From NCBI GenBank assembly GCA_050955105.1, contig JBPBQZ010000004.1, positions 1 through 52,028 on the forward strand: a DNA stretch of 52,028 nt, in the 5' to 3' direction. The stretch's first letter is position 1; each line of letters starts with the position of its first letter. The notes beneath the pieces were generated by a model. The model made no database searches. It was not told where the DNA came from and saw only the letters and a program-made list of their open reading frames with translations. The position numbers were made by a program, and so were the translations under genes. Below, one piece after another: positions 7,484 to 15,426 of this stretch. Source of the stretch: JBPBQZ01 sp050955105. GTDB taxonomy: Bacteria > Pseudomonadota > Gammaproteobacteria > Burkholderiales > Burkholderiaceae.

Positions 7484-9046
7484 ATGCCGATGAATCAGTC
7501 CTCTCCAGACGAGGTCGTGAAAAGCGTTTTGCAAGTCTCCAGCGCCAGGCTGAAGCGACAGCACGAGCTGGCGGTTGAATTTGCGCTGTCCGCCTTGCGA
7601 ATCCGCGATATTGACCGCGTCATCGACGACGCCTGCCGGATTGTCTCGGAAGGCGTGCGTGCGCGCTTCGTCAAGGTATTGCGCTATTCGCCGGACACTC
7701 AGCAACTGATACTCCAAGCCGGGCGCGGCTGGAATCCGGAAGAAATCGGTCGCCTGGCGCTGAGCGCCGACGATGCCAGCCCCGCCGGCTATGCTTACGC
7801 CAGCAGCCGGCCGGTGATTTCCAATCATTTGGGTGACGAGCACCGCTTTCGCACGCCCGAGTTTCTCGCCAGGCACGGCATCAAGCGCGCCATCAACGTG
7901 CCGATTCGCGGCATTCCAGAGGCCTACGGCGTACTCGAGGCCGACAGTCCCGACGACGAAGATTTCACCGAAACCGATATTGTCTTTCTCGAAGCGATCG
8001 CCAACGTTATCTCCATGACGCGCGAGCGCATCGGCGCCGAGCTCGACGAATATCGCAACGAACTGTTTTCCGAAAGCGTGCTGAACGCCAGCACCGACTG
8101 TATCAAGGTGATGTCGATCACGGGCAAGATCGAATTCATGAATGAGCACGGCCTGCAGCAGATGAGGATCGAGGATTTCGCGGGCTCGATCCAGGGTCAC
8201 GGCTGGGACACCTTCTGGCCGCGCGAAGAAGCGCCCAAGGTCAGGGAGTCGATCGAACGCGCGCTGGCCGGCGAGTCGATGCGCTTCGAAGGGCAATGCC
8301 CGACGCTCAAGGGCGAACCGATGTGGTGGGACGTTTCCGTGGCGCCGATTCGCGGCGCCAGCGGCAGCATCGAGCGCATCGTGGCCGTATCGCGCGACAT
8401 CACCGAACGGCACGCCAACGAGGAAAAGCTCGAAGCGCTGGTGCGCATGCAGGAAACCAAGCTGGACAGCTCGGAGCTGATGATGAAGGAAGTTCATCAT
8501 CGGGTGCGCAACAGTCTGCAGCTCGTGCAAACGCTGCTGGCCTTGCAAGGCAATCTGTCGGGCGACAAGGCCGTCGCCAACCATTTGCAGGCGGCCGCCA
8601 TGCGCGTAACCACGGTCGCCTCGGTGCATCAGCGGCTTTATGAGGACAGCGGCGCCGAGGCCACCAATGCCAGCGTCTATCTGACCGGACTGATTGCCGA
8701 CCTGCGCGTGCTGTCGGTCGATCGCGAAATCGTTTTTCACGCGCCGTCCATTGTGGTGCCCGCCGGCCGTCTGGCGCCGCTCGGGTTGGTCACAGCCGAA
8801 CTGGTGACGAACGCGCTCAAATACGGCAAGGGCAAGATTTCGGTGGCGTTGGCGCGGCACGGCGACGATCTGCAACTGACGGTTGACGACGAAGGCCGCG
8901 GTTTTCCCGACACCTTCCCGAAACCGCAAGGCACAGGTCTGGGCATGCGCCTGGTGCAAACCTATGCCGGCCGCGGCCCCAAGTCGGTAACGGTCGACCG
9001 CTCGGTGCCATTCAGCCGCATTCAGGTCGTCTTCAAATCGTCCTGA
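7484..9046 (+). CDS. GAF-PAS sensor histidine kinase (HisKA_2 type)
   Basis: A roughly 520-residue soluble sensor kinase. Order: a GAF domain (about residues 30-185; ends in the typical AYGVLEADSPDDEDFTE), a PAS domain with PAC tail (about 200-325; ISGKI-like MSITGKIEFMNEHG and RDITERHANEEKLE), a HisKA_2 dimerisation/phosphoacceptor domain with EVHHRVRNSLQ (phospho-His at about 338), and an ATPase domain with N-box ELVTNALKYG, G1 DDEGRGFP and G2 GTGLGMRLV. No membrane helices are seen, so it senses a cytoplasmic or diffusible signal. I start at ATG 7484 (MPMNQ); an ATG six bases on is equally possible, and a longer in-frame extension upstream looks non-coding. No response regulator is adjacent. 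Confidence 0.9.
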   Translation: MPMNQSSPDEVVKSVLQVSSARLKRQHELAVEFALSALRIRDIDRVIDDACRIVSEGVRARFVKVLRYSPDTQQLILQAGRGWNPEEIGRLALSADDASPAGYAYASSRPVISNHLGDEHRFRTPEFLARHGIKRAINVPIRGIPEAYGVLEADSPDDEDFTETDIVFLEAIANVISMTRERIGAELDEYRNELFSESVLNASTDCIKVMSITGKIEFMNEHGLQQMRIEDFAGSIQGHGWDTFWPREEAPKVRESIERALAGESMRFEGQCPTLKGEPMWWDVSVAPIRGASGSIERIVAVSRDITERHANEEKLEALVRMQETKLDSSELMMKEVHHRVRNSLQLVQTLLALQGNLSGDKAVANHLQAAAMRVTTVASVHQRLYEDSGAEATNASVYLTGLIADLRVLSVDREIVFHAPSIVVPAGRLAPLGLVTAELVTNALKYGKGKISVALARHGDDLQLTVDDEGRGFPDTFPKPQGTGLGMRLVQTYAGRGPKSVTVDRSVPFSRIQVVFKSS

Positions 9047-9072
9047 AGGCGTCCACCGTCGAACCTCGTACG

Positions 9073-9723
9073 ATGAAGCAAACTGAAGCACGCCCGCAGA
9101 CCTTGGGCGAAGAAATCGCCAACAGCGTCAGTCATAGCGCCGGCTTTGTACTCGCCCTGATCGGCGCGGGGGTGTTTATCAGCCTGATGCGGCGCGGCGA
9201 CGCCTCGGTCGCCGGCATCGGCCTGGGCATTGCCGTGTATATCGCCTCGATGCTGGCGCTCTACAGTATGTCGGCCATCTATCACGCCTTGCCGAATGGA
9301 CGAGTCAAGCGCGTCTTCATGAAGCTCGACTATTGCGCCATCTATATTTTCATCGCCGGCACTTATACGCCCTTCGCCATACGTTTGCTGCCTGCCCGCT
9401 CCGGCACGCTGTTGCTGATCGGCATCTGGACTATGGCGGCGCTCGGTCTGCTGCTGCAGGCGCTCGGCCGGCTGGCTCACCCCCTGCTATCGACCGGACT
9501 GTACCTGCTGATGGGCTGGATCGGCGTGCTGGTTGCGGGCCCGATGATCGCCCTGCTGCCGGTCGCGGCGCTCGCCTGGTTGCTGGCGGGCGGCCTCTGC
9601 TACACCGGCGGCGTGGCCTTTTTCCTGCTCGATAGCCGGCTGAAATACGCGCACCTGGTGTGGCATCTGTTCGTCCTGGCCGGCTCGGTCTGCCATTTCA
9701 TCGCCATAGCCGTATCGGCCTGA
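9073..9723 (+). CDS. Haemolysin III family (HlyIII/YqfA, PAQR-like) membrane protein
   Basis: A 216-residue integral membrane protein with seven hydrophobic segments. Diagnostic residues are present: the N-terminal EEIANSVSHSAGFVLALIGA, the segment SMSAIYHALP with Ser and His, the FMKLDYCAIYIFIAGTYTPF block with Asp, and the C-terminal HLVWHLFVLAGSVCHFIAI with two further His. These Asp/His/Ser residues match the metal site of the PAQR superfamily. The name haemolysin is historical; in proteobacteria these proteins are linked to membrane lipid or fatty-acid homeostasis. It follows the histidine kinase by 26 bases and may be its operon partner. Confidence 0.93.
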   Translation: MKQTEARPQTLGEEIANSVSHSAGFVLALIGAGVFISLMRRGDASVAGIGLGIAVYIASMLALYSMSAIYHALPNGRVKRVFMKLDYCAIYIFIAGTYTPFAIRLLPARSGTLLLIGIWTMAALGLLLQALGRLAHPLLSTGLYLLMGWIGVLVAGPMIALLPVAALAWLLAGGLCYTGGVAFFLLDSRLKYAHLVWHLFVLAGSVCHFIAIAVSA

Positions 9724-10208
9724 GCGCGGATTCGTTGCCGCTCGCCGCTGCGCCGCAAAGCCGCGCCAGTGTTGGCTATTGCACCACCTGGCGCAAATAC
9801 TGCTGTTCAGATAGAGCAATTCCAGGCATCATAGGCGGCAGTCGCCACGCGGTCGCGCGACTGGGTCGCGGCGATACTCCCGCGCTTCCAACTCGATTCA
9901 TGCGCAACCGCGTCTTGCCTTTTTCTTCCTTCATCACCATTGCCGCAGGGTCCGGCCGCCGCATCAACCGGCCGATCAGCACCCTGGCTGCCTGCGCAGC
10001 GTGGCCGTCCGCCATCGATCGGGCAAAGCGCTTTGTCTACGCGCCGATCTCTCGGCCGCTGGCGCCAGTGCCCGGGCACTGTGCTAAGTGGTCTGACATT
10101 TCAACCCGTCATCGCGGATGTCCCGCGCCGGCCCGCCGTTCCAGACGGCTCGACATTGCAGGACGCGCGCCGAGCGCTTCGGCCCCCTCACTTTTTTGGA
10201 AATATTCC
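9724..10208 (+). other. 485-base gap upstream of infA
   Basis: No gene is supported here. Open frames exist on both strands but have unlikely composition, no good ribosome sites and no recognisable protein. The final 30 bases before infA (pyrimidine-rich, then a T run and GGAA) are probably its leader. I see no hairpin with a T tract. A long 5' leader for infA is possible but not shown. Confidence 0.4.
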
Positions 10209-10475
10209 ATGGCAAAAGAAGAACTCATTACCGTCGATGGCCTGGTCAACGAAGTCCTGCCCGATAGCCGCTATCGCGTCACGCTCGACAACGGCTTCGT
10301 CGTAGGTTGCTACGCCTCCGGCCGGGTGCGCAAGCATCACATCCGCATCCTCGCCGGCGACCGCGTCACGCTCGAGTTGTCAGCCTACGACCTGACCAAG
10401 GGACGCATCAATTTCCGTCATAAAGACGGCGGCGGCACGGGCAGTACCGGCCCGGCAGTACGGCGCCGGCGTTAA
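10209..10475 (+). CDS. infA: Translation initiation factor IF-1, stand-alone copy with basic tail
   Basis: An 88-residue S1/OB-fold protein. IF-1 binds the 30S A site with IF-2 and IF-3 during initiation. The conserved body MAKEELITVDGLVNEVLP through HHIRILAGDRVTLELSAYDL and KGRINFRHK is intact (residues 1-72). It continues with about fifteen extra residues rich in Gly and ending in four Arg, beyond the usual 72-residue length. The gene is alone, not beside secY/rpmJ, so it looks like the second infA copy found in many Burkholderiales. ATG 10209 begins at the canonical MAKEE; an open in-frame extension upstream does not look coding. Confidence 0.95.
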   Translation: MAKEELITVDGLVNEVLPDSRYRVTLDNGFVVGCYASGRVRKHHIRILAGDRVTLELSAYDLTKGRINFRHKDGGGTGSTGPAVRRRR

Positions 10476-10629
10476 GCGTCGCGCGCCTCGGCAGCCCCTT
10501 GCCGGGCGTGCCGATGCAGGCGTCGGAACAGCGGCTGCCCGCACGAAAATGTTGCGTGACACCGACTCTAAACCCGCGCACACTCTATTTATTGTTGGGC
10601 ATTGAAGCCCACTATCCAGGAGTGAAGCG

Positions 10630-10773
10630 ATGGCAAAAGGTCAAGTTCGCAGTAATCGCGAAGCGAAGAAACCCAAGCAGGAAAAGAAAGTAGCTCCGCC
10701 CGTGGTGGCATCGCTCGGGTCGGGCACTGCAAAGGCGCATCAGGTCTCCAGTTCGACTAAGAAAAAACCATAA
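10630..10773 (+). CDS. Small basic protein (47 aa), Burkholderiales type
   Basis: ATG 10630 follows a strong AGGAG site eight bases away. The 47-residue product begins MAKGQVRSNREAKKPKQEKK and ends STKKKP: it is Lys-rich and probably unstructured. I recall very similar short proteins starting MAKGQ-RSNRE in many Burkholderiales genomes, always hypothetical. The charge suggests nucleic-acid or ribosome association, which is only a guess. It lies between infA and two further small genes. Confidence 0.75.
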   Translation: MAKGQVRSNREAKKPKQEKKVAPPVVASLGSGTAKAHQVSSSTKKKP

Positions 10774-10813
10774 TCGGCAGTTCGCCGGGATGGCTGACCC
10801 AAGGAAGCCGCAA

Positions 10814-11002
10814 ATGACCTACCAGCGAAGCCCCGCCCGCCCACCCAGCGACCGCCACGCCGAATACGCACTGGCTGACAAGGCCCGCGCCGAAAAGCGC
10901 GCGCTGAACGACACGCAGCTCGACAATGGCGCCATCAAATGGCGCTATAAGCCGACCGACGTCGGCGAAGTCAAACGCAAAATCAATAGCAGCACGCCGT
11001 AA
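10814..11002 (+). CDS. Small charged protein (62 aa), unknown
   Basis: I prefer ATG 10814, preceded by AAGGAAG about nine bases upstream, over ATG 10790. The product is hydrophilic, rich in Ala, Arg, Lys and Asp, with no signal peptide or hydrophobic stretch and a helix-forming middle (AEYALADKARAEKRALND). It follows the 47-residue protein by 40 bases on the same strand. Function unknown; it could be an expressed small protein of the same group. Confidence 0.55.
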   Translation: MTYQRSPARPPSDRHAEYALADKARAEKRALNDTQLDNGAIKWRYKPTDVGEVKRKINSSTP

Positions 11003-11145
11003 AGCATCACGCCACAATCAGCGCAGTGCCGCGGCGGCTCGACCGAGCTGCCCTCGGCACATGTCTGACGGCGAAGCGCGCCAAAGCGCCAAGCCAGGCG
11101 CCGCAATGCCGCGTCAGGCATCGAATTCAATAGAGGAAAGAACAA

Positions 11146-11433
11146 ATGTTCGTGGTACAGCCGGTCTACTACAAAGGCTTCGAATTGCACCCGCTGGTGT
11201 TCACGCGGAGATTCGAGCGCTTCGATGGCCATAAGAAGCACGCCGAAGGCTATGACGCCGCAGTGCGCGTGTGTCGTCCCGGCGCGCTGAGCGGCGCCGA
11301 CGACAGTCGTGTGTTCAAGCTGGTGCGTGAAATGACGTTCACTGAGCTGGGTAACGCGCGTCGCTCGGTCACCCAGTATGGCCAGGACATTATCGACGGC
11401 AAGATCGACGGTGCGTCAGTTGCCGATCTGTAG
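11146..11433 (+). CDS. Small conserved-looking protein (95 aa), unknown
   Basis: A 95-residue soluble protein with a clear GAGGAAAG ribosome site before ATG 11146. It opens with beta-like hydrophobic/aromatic alternation (MFVVQPVYYKGFELHPLVF), a charged loop (RRFERFDGHKKHAEGYDAAVRV) that reads like a strand-turn-strand, and ends in a helix. No signal peptide, cysteine pair or known catalytic motif is visible. It is convergent with the sigma-factor gene downstream. I cannot name a family. Confidence 0.72.
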   Translation: MFVVQPVYYKGFELHPLVFTRRFERFDGHKKHAEGYDAAVRVCRPGALSGADDSRVFKLVREMTFTELGNARRSVTQYGQDIIDGKIDGASVADL

Positions 11434-11532
11434 CAATCGATAAAGATTCGTCTGCGGCGGCGTCTGTCACCGCGGACTTGGCTGGCGCCCGAGCTTCGGG
11501 CGCCGCGCCATTCGTGACCCATCAAGCTGCCG

Positions 11533-13647
11533 TCAACCCGCCGGCGGCAACTCCAGAAACGACCGAAGTTCCGCCGCGCGCGACGAATGCGCAAGCTTGC
11601 GCATGGCCTTGCTCTCGATCTGGCGAATCCTTTCGCGCGTTACGTCGAACTGTTTGCCGACCTCTTCCAGCGTGTGCTCGGAGGTGGTTTCGATGCCAAA
11701 GCGCATGCGCAATACTTTCGCTTCGCGCGGCGTCAAGGCGTTCAAGGCGTCGTCGAGCAAGGCGCGCATATGCGATTGCAGGGCGGCATCCGACGGCGAT
11801 ACCGCGCCGTCGTCTTCCAGCAGATCGCCCAAGGTGGTGCCCGCCTCTTCACCCAGCGGCAACTCCAGCGACACCGCGTGGCGCGCCACCTTCAGGATGC
11901 CGCGCACCTTCTCTTCGCTCATTTCCATGCGCTCGGCCAGCACCGCCGGATGCGGCTCGGTACCGGTCTTTTGCACGATATCGCGCGAGATGCGGTTCAG
12001 CTTGTTGATCGCGTCGATCATGTGCACCGGCACGCGAATCGTGCGGCCCTGGTCGGCGATGGCGCGGGTTACAGCTTGCCGCACCCACCAGGTGGCATAG
12101 GTCGAAAACTTCCAGCCGCGCCGATATTCGAACTTGTCGACGGCTTTCATCAGGCCGATATTGCCTTCCTGAATCAGGTCGAGGAAAGGCATGCCGCGGT
12201 TCACGTATTTCTTGGCGATTGAAATCACCAGTCGCAAATTGGCTTCGGTAATTTCACGCTTGGCCTGGCGAATCTTCGATTCCGCCACCGTCATCTGGCG
12301 ATTGATCTGCTTGAGCTTCGGCAGCGGCAGCGACACCGCGGTTTCAATCCCGAGCAGCTTGCGTTGCTCGGCGTGGATCGCCGGAATGGCGCGTTTCAGC
12401 GATTCGCCATAAGGCGTGCGCGAACGATTCGCCACCCGCTCGATCCAGCTGAGATCGGTTTCGTTGCCGGGAAACTGCTCGACGAACGCGTCACGCGGCA
12501 TGCCGCCGCGCTCGACCGCCAGATAGACCAGATGGCGCTCGACGCCGCGCACCTGTTCGACGCGTTCGCGGATTTCGCCGCACAGGCGCTCGATGGTGCG
12601 CGCGGTGAAACGAATCGGCCGCAGTTCCTGACGCACCGCTTCTTCCGCAGCCGCGAGCGCGTCGCCCGTCATGGCTGGCGACGCCGCCTGCATTTGCTCG
12701 AAGGTCAGCTTCACGCGCGCGAAGCGCTCGACGCAATCGACCTTCAACTGAGCCAGACGCGCCTGCTCGGCAATGCGCGCGAGTTCGGCATCCGCGTCGC
12801 TGGTGGCCGAGCGCGCACCGGCTGGCGCGCCCGCTTTGGCGGGCGGCGCATCGGCTGCATCGGCGGCCACATCGATATCGGCGGCGTCCACGACGTCGAC
12901 CACATCGCCGCCGTCCGCGCCATCGACCACGTCGACACTATCGGCCAGCAGCGCTTCGGCCGCCGCACCCGGCTCGAGCCCGATCTCGCCCGCCGGCAGC
13001 GTAATGCCGTCGACGAATTCTTCGATGCCGAGCTCGCCCGAGGCCACGCGCTCGGCCATCGCTAGAATGGCCGACAGCGTCATCGGGCAGGCCACCACGG
13101 CCAATATCATTTCGTTGAAACCGTCTTCGATACGCTTGGCGATGGCGATTTCGCCTTCGCGCGTAAGCAGATCGCTGGCGGCCATTTCGCGCATATACAT
13201 GCGCACCGGATCAGTGGTCTGACCGTATTCGGATTGCACCGCCGACAGCGCGACTTCAGCTTCTTCGTCGGCCTGGTCGTCGGCCGCAACCGACGAGGCA
13301 TTGCGCTCGAGCAGCAGCGTGCCGGAATCCGGCGCCTGCTCGTAGATGGCAATGCCCATTTCATTGAAAGTGCTGACGATGCTATCGACCGTAGCCGACT
13401 GCCCGACGTTCAGATCAAAGTGGTCGTTGATTTCGCCATAGGTGAGGAAACCACGTTCACGGCCCAACTGGATCAGCGCGCGGACTTTCGCGCGGTGCAG
13501 TTCAGCCGCACCGACCGAGCCGCTCGAGACTTCCGCCAGCGCGGCGCCGGACGGTACGGTCTTGCCTTCCGAAGCGAGGCCGCTCCGTTCACGTTTGATT
13601 GACGCATGGGCGCCGTTCCCGGTTGTGCGATGACCAACGCGTGCCAT
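11533..13647 (-). CDS. rpoD: RNA polymerase sigma-70 factor, RpoD-type paralogue
   Basis: A 704-residue primary-type sigma factor. Region 1.1 is at about residues 50-125 (ALIQLGRERGFLTYGEINDHF), region 1.2 at about 140-175 (DPVRMYMREMAASDLLTREGE), then a non-conserved region, region 2 at about 470-545 (AKKYVNRGMPFLDLIQEGN; YATWWVRQAVTRAI for -10 recognition), region 3, and region 4 at about 635-695 (LTPREAKVLRMRFGI; TLEEVGKQFDVTRERIRQIE for -35 recognition). All primary-sigma landmarks are kept. The non-conserved region carries an unusual acidic, Val/Ala/Asp-rich run (about 240-270). There is no dnaG or rpsU beside it, so this may be a second rpoD copy. A TATAAT box lies 73 bases upstream of the start. 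Confidence 0.95.
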   Translation of the reverse strand: MARVGHRTTGNGAHASIKRERSGLASEGKTVPSGAALAEVSSGSVGAAELHRAKVRALIQLGRERGFLTYGEINDHFDLNVGQSATVDSIVSTFNEMGIAIYEQAPDSGTLLLERNASSVAADDQADEEAEVALSAVQSEYGQTTDPVRMYMREMAASDLLTREGEIAIAKRIEDGFNEMILAVVACPMTLSAILAMAERVASGELGIEEFVDGITLPAGEIGLEPGAAAEALLADSVDVVDGADGGDVVDVVDAADIDVAADAADAPPAKAGAPAGARSATSDADAELARIAEQARLAQLKVDCVERFARVKLTFEQMQAASPAMTGDALAAAEEAVRQELRPIRFTARTIERLCGEIRERVEQVRGVERHLVYLAVERGGMPRDAFVEQFPGNETDLSWIERVANRSRTPYGESLKRAIPAIHAEQRKLLGIETAVSLPLPKLKQINRQMTVAESKIRQAKREITEANLRLVISIAKKYVNRGMPFLDLIQEGNIGLMKAVDKFEYRRGWKFSTYATWWVRQAVTRAIADQGRTIRVPVHMIDAINKLNRISRDIVQKTGTEPHPAVLAERMEMSEEKVRGILKVARHAVSLELPLGEEAGTTLGDLLEDDGAVSPSDAALQSHMRALLDDALNALTPREAKVLRMRFGIETTSEHTLEEVGKQFDVTRERIRQIESKAMRKLAHSSRAAELRSFLELPPAG

Positions 13648-13719
13648 GCTTTCTCCTATTCAGCAGGCTCGCAGCAAGCAGGCTGATTGTGATACCGCGC
13701 AAGTTCAGCGCAATAGGCG

Positions 13720-13725
13720 ATTATA
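13720..13725 (-). promoter_or_regulatory. Possible -10 box for the sigma-factor gene
   Basis: A perfect TATAAT on the minus strand, 73 bases upstream of the sigma-factor start. No good TTGACA-like box stands at 16-18 bases, so this is a weak call based on one hexamer. Confidence 0.3.
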
Positions 13726-13961
13726 GGGCTTATCGCGTATGCCTTTTCTAAAGATCGCAAACGAAATGCATGAGATATGGCCGAAAAGCCGCGCGCCGCG
13801 GCTATTTGCGATGATAGTCGGTCAAAATTTCCGAGTCTCACGCGTGCTCGAAAGCAACGCCGCATGCGCCGCTATTACCCCTCAGGTAATCGCCACGCCC
13901 CTGCGGCCCCGCAAAATCGCCTTGCAGTCACCCATCAACGACACAGTGAAAGGTTAAATCA

Positions 13962-14119
13962 TGGAACATGCGAACGAACGCATGCCGAGCCGGTGGCACG
14001 CGGCACATCGCCATGCTCGGCACGCCGCATGACGCGACCGTGCACGAGCTGCGCATCGAGTCGTTTTTCCTGCGGACGACGCGACCGCCGAATGGTTTCG
14101 TACTACGCAGCGGGCATGA
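13962..14119 (+). pseudogene. Possible remnant of a small frameshifted gene
   Basis: ATG 13962 has an AAAGG site nine bases upstream but reaches a stop after 23 codons. In the next frame the stretch from about 13980 reads protein-like (HIAMLGTPHDATVHELRIES), and after a run of five T at 14064-14068 a third frame continues as ADDATAEWFRTTQRA to a TGA at 14117. Adding one T to the run would join the last two parts. This looks like a decayed gene or gene end, convergent with and slightly overlapping the solute-binding protein gene. No family recognised. Confidence 0.3.
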
Positions 14120-15302
14120 CACAGGCATGGGACACCGGCGGGACCACGCTCGGCGCCTCGAAGGTCTGCTCGAGCACCGCGGTGGCCGTACCGTTCACTA
14201 CCTTCACCTGGCCGATGTAGTCGGGCATTTCCAGTTGATGATCAGCCGCGCGCATCACCGTGGGACCGAAGATAGAGTTCATTTTCAAGCCCCCGAGCGC
14301 CTTGGCCACGTCGAGCGGTTGCACGCTTCCCGACTCTTGCACACCCTGGAAGATCACCTGGACGCCGTTGTACGAAGCCGCTTCCACATCGCTGGGATCG
14401 CGGTGATAGGTCTTGCGCCAATTGGCGACGAAGCTCTTGTTGAGCGGCGTCGGGATTTCCGGCGCGTAGACGATATTGCCTTCGGTGCCGGTCATCGCCG
14501 TACCTGCCGCAGCCACCGTAAAGCCCAGCAACTGCGCGTGGCCGATGATGCGCGCCGCGGCGGGCAGGGCGAATTGCGCGGACTGCTTGGCGAAAGCGAT
14601 GGTGTCTTCGCCTACTAGTGCCACCCATACAGCATCCGCGCCCGAAGCCTTGACTTGCGAAATGTAAGGCGCGAAATCTTTGGTGCCCATCGGCGCCGAT
14701 ACCGTCAATACCACTTGCTTGCCGAGCTTTTGCGCGGCTTGAGTGAACAGGTCGGCCGAATCATGGCCCCATGCATAGTCGGCCGCGACAATCGCGAATT
14801 TCTTCTGCGGCACGCTTTTCAGCCACAGACTCAACATCGTGATATCCATCGAATCCGATTGATTGACGCGGAACATACGCATCTTGCAGGCGTCGCCCGT
14901 GAGACGATCGGATTTGCTGTTGGCGCTGATGTATAAGGCATTCCAACGATCGAGGCTTTGCGATAGCGCCAGCGAGATGGCTGACGAAATCGCGCCGGTC
15001 AGCAGGTTGTAGCCGTTGCGTGCCAATTTTTCCGCGGCGCGTCGACCCGCTTCCGGCGTGCTTTCGTCGTCGCCCGACTGCACTTCCACTTTGCGGCCGG
15101 CTATGCCGCCGTGCGCATTGGCTTCATCTACCGCGAATTTCACGCCGCGCTGAACGTCATCTCCTTGCGGCGCGAATACGCCCGAGATCGAGGTCACCAG
15201 ACCGATGCGAATGGGATCTTGCGCGGGTGCCGCGAAGGCCGCGGCGCTCGGCCATGCGCAGGCCAGCGTGAATGCGGCAATGCCTAGGTTTTTTGAGAAC
15301 AT
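14103..15302 (-). CDS. Periplasmic solute-binding protein, branched-chain amino acid (LivJ) type
   Basis: A 399-residue type-1 periplasmic binding protein. A Sec signal peptide is clear (MFSKNLGIAAFTLACAWPSAAAFA, cleavage near residue 24-27), followed by the family start DPIRIGLVTSISGVFAPQGDDVQRGVKFAVDEAN. The two-lobe ligand fold is continuous. ATG 15302 has AAGGAG eight bases upstream. No permease or ATPase genes of an ABC importer are in the window, so it must work with a transporter encoded elsewhere. It follows two CoA-transferase genes by 124 bases on the same strand, suggesting a carboxylate or aromatic acid ligand rather than an amino acid; that is inference. Confidence 0.92.
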   Translation of the reverse strand: MFSKNLGIAAFTLACAWPSAAAFAAPAQDPIRIGLVTSISGVFAPQGDDVQRGVKFAVDEANAHGGIAGRKVEVQSGDDESTPEAGRRAAEKLARNGYNLLTGAISSAISLALSQSLDRWNALYISANSKSDRLTGDACKMRMFRVNQSDSMDITMLSLWLKSVPQKKFAIVAADYAWGHDSADLFTQAAQKLGKQVVLTVSAPMGTKDFAPYISQVKASGADAVWVALVGEDTIAFAKQSAQFALPAAARIIGHAQLLGFTVAAAGTAMTGTEGNIVYAPEIPTPLNKSFVANWRKTYHRDPSDVEAASYNGVQVIFQGVQESGSVQPLDVAKALGGLKMNSIFGPTVMRAADHQLEMPDYIGQVKVVNGTATAVLEQTFEAPSVVPPVSHACVMPAA

Positions 15303-15426
15303 CTGCGTCTCCTTATTGTTTTTTCGGACAACGATGGGTCTATGCAACGCCTGCGCGTCACGATTTATCGCCGCGCCTCCTGAGAACGCGACGGCTTGCT
15401 TGCTCGACGATTTACTTAGCGACTGT

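Noticed and set aside
7388..9091. Open frame of about 567 codons on the minus strand, opposite the histidine kinase
   Set aside because: It mirrors the kinase gene, whose GAF, PAS, HisKA_2 and ATPase motifs are unmistakable; the antisense product has no recognisable domain and arises from GC-rich third positions.
9660..10208. In-frame extension upstream of infA
   Set aside because: IF-1 starts at the canonical MAKEEL at 10209; the extension overlaps the haemolysin-III gene and has Arg/Ser/Pro-rich shadow composition.
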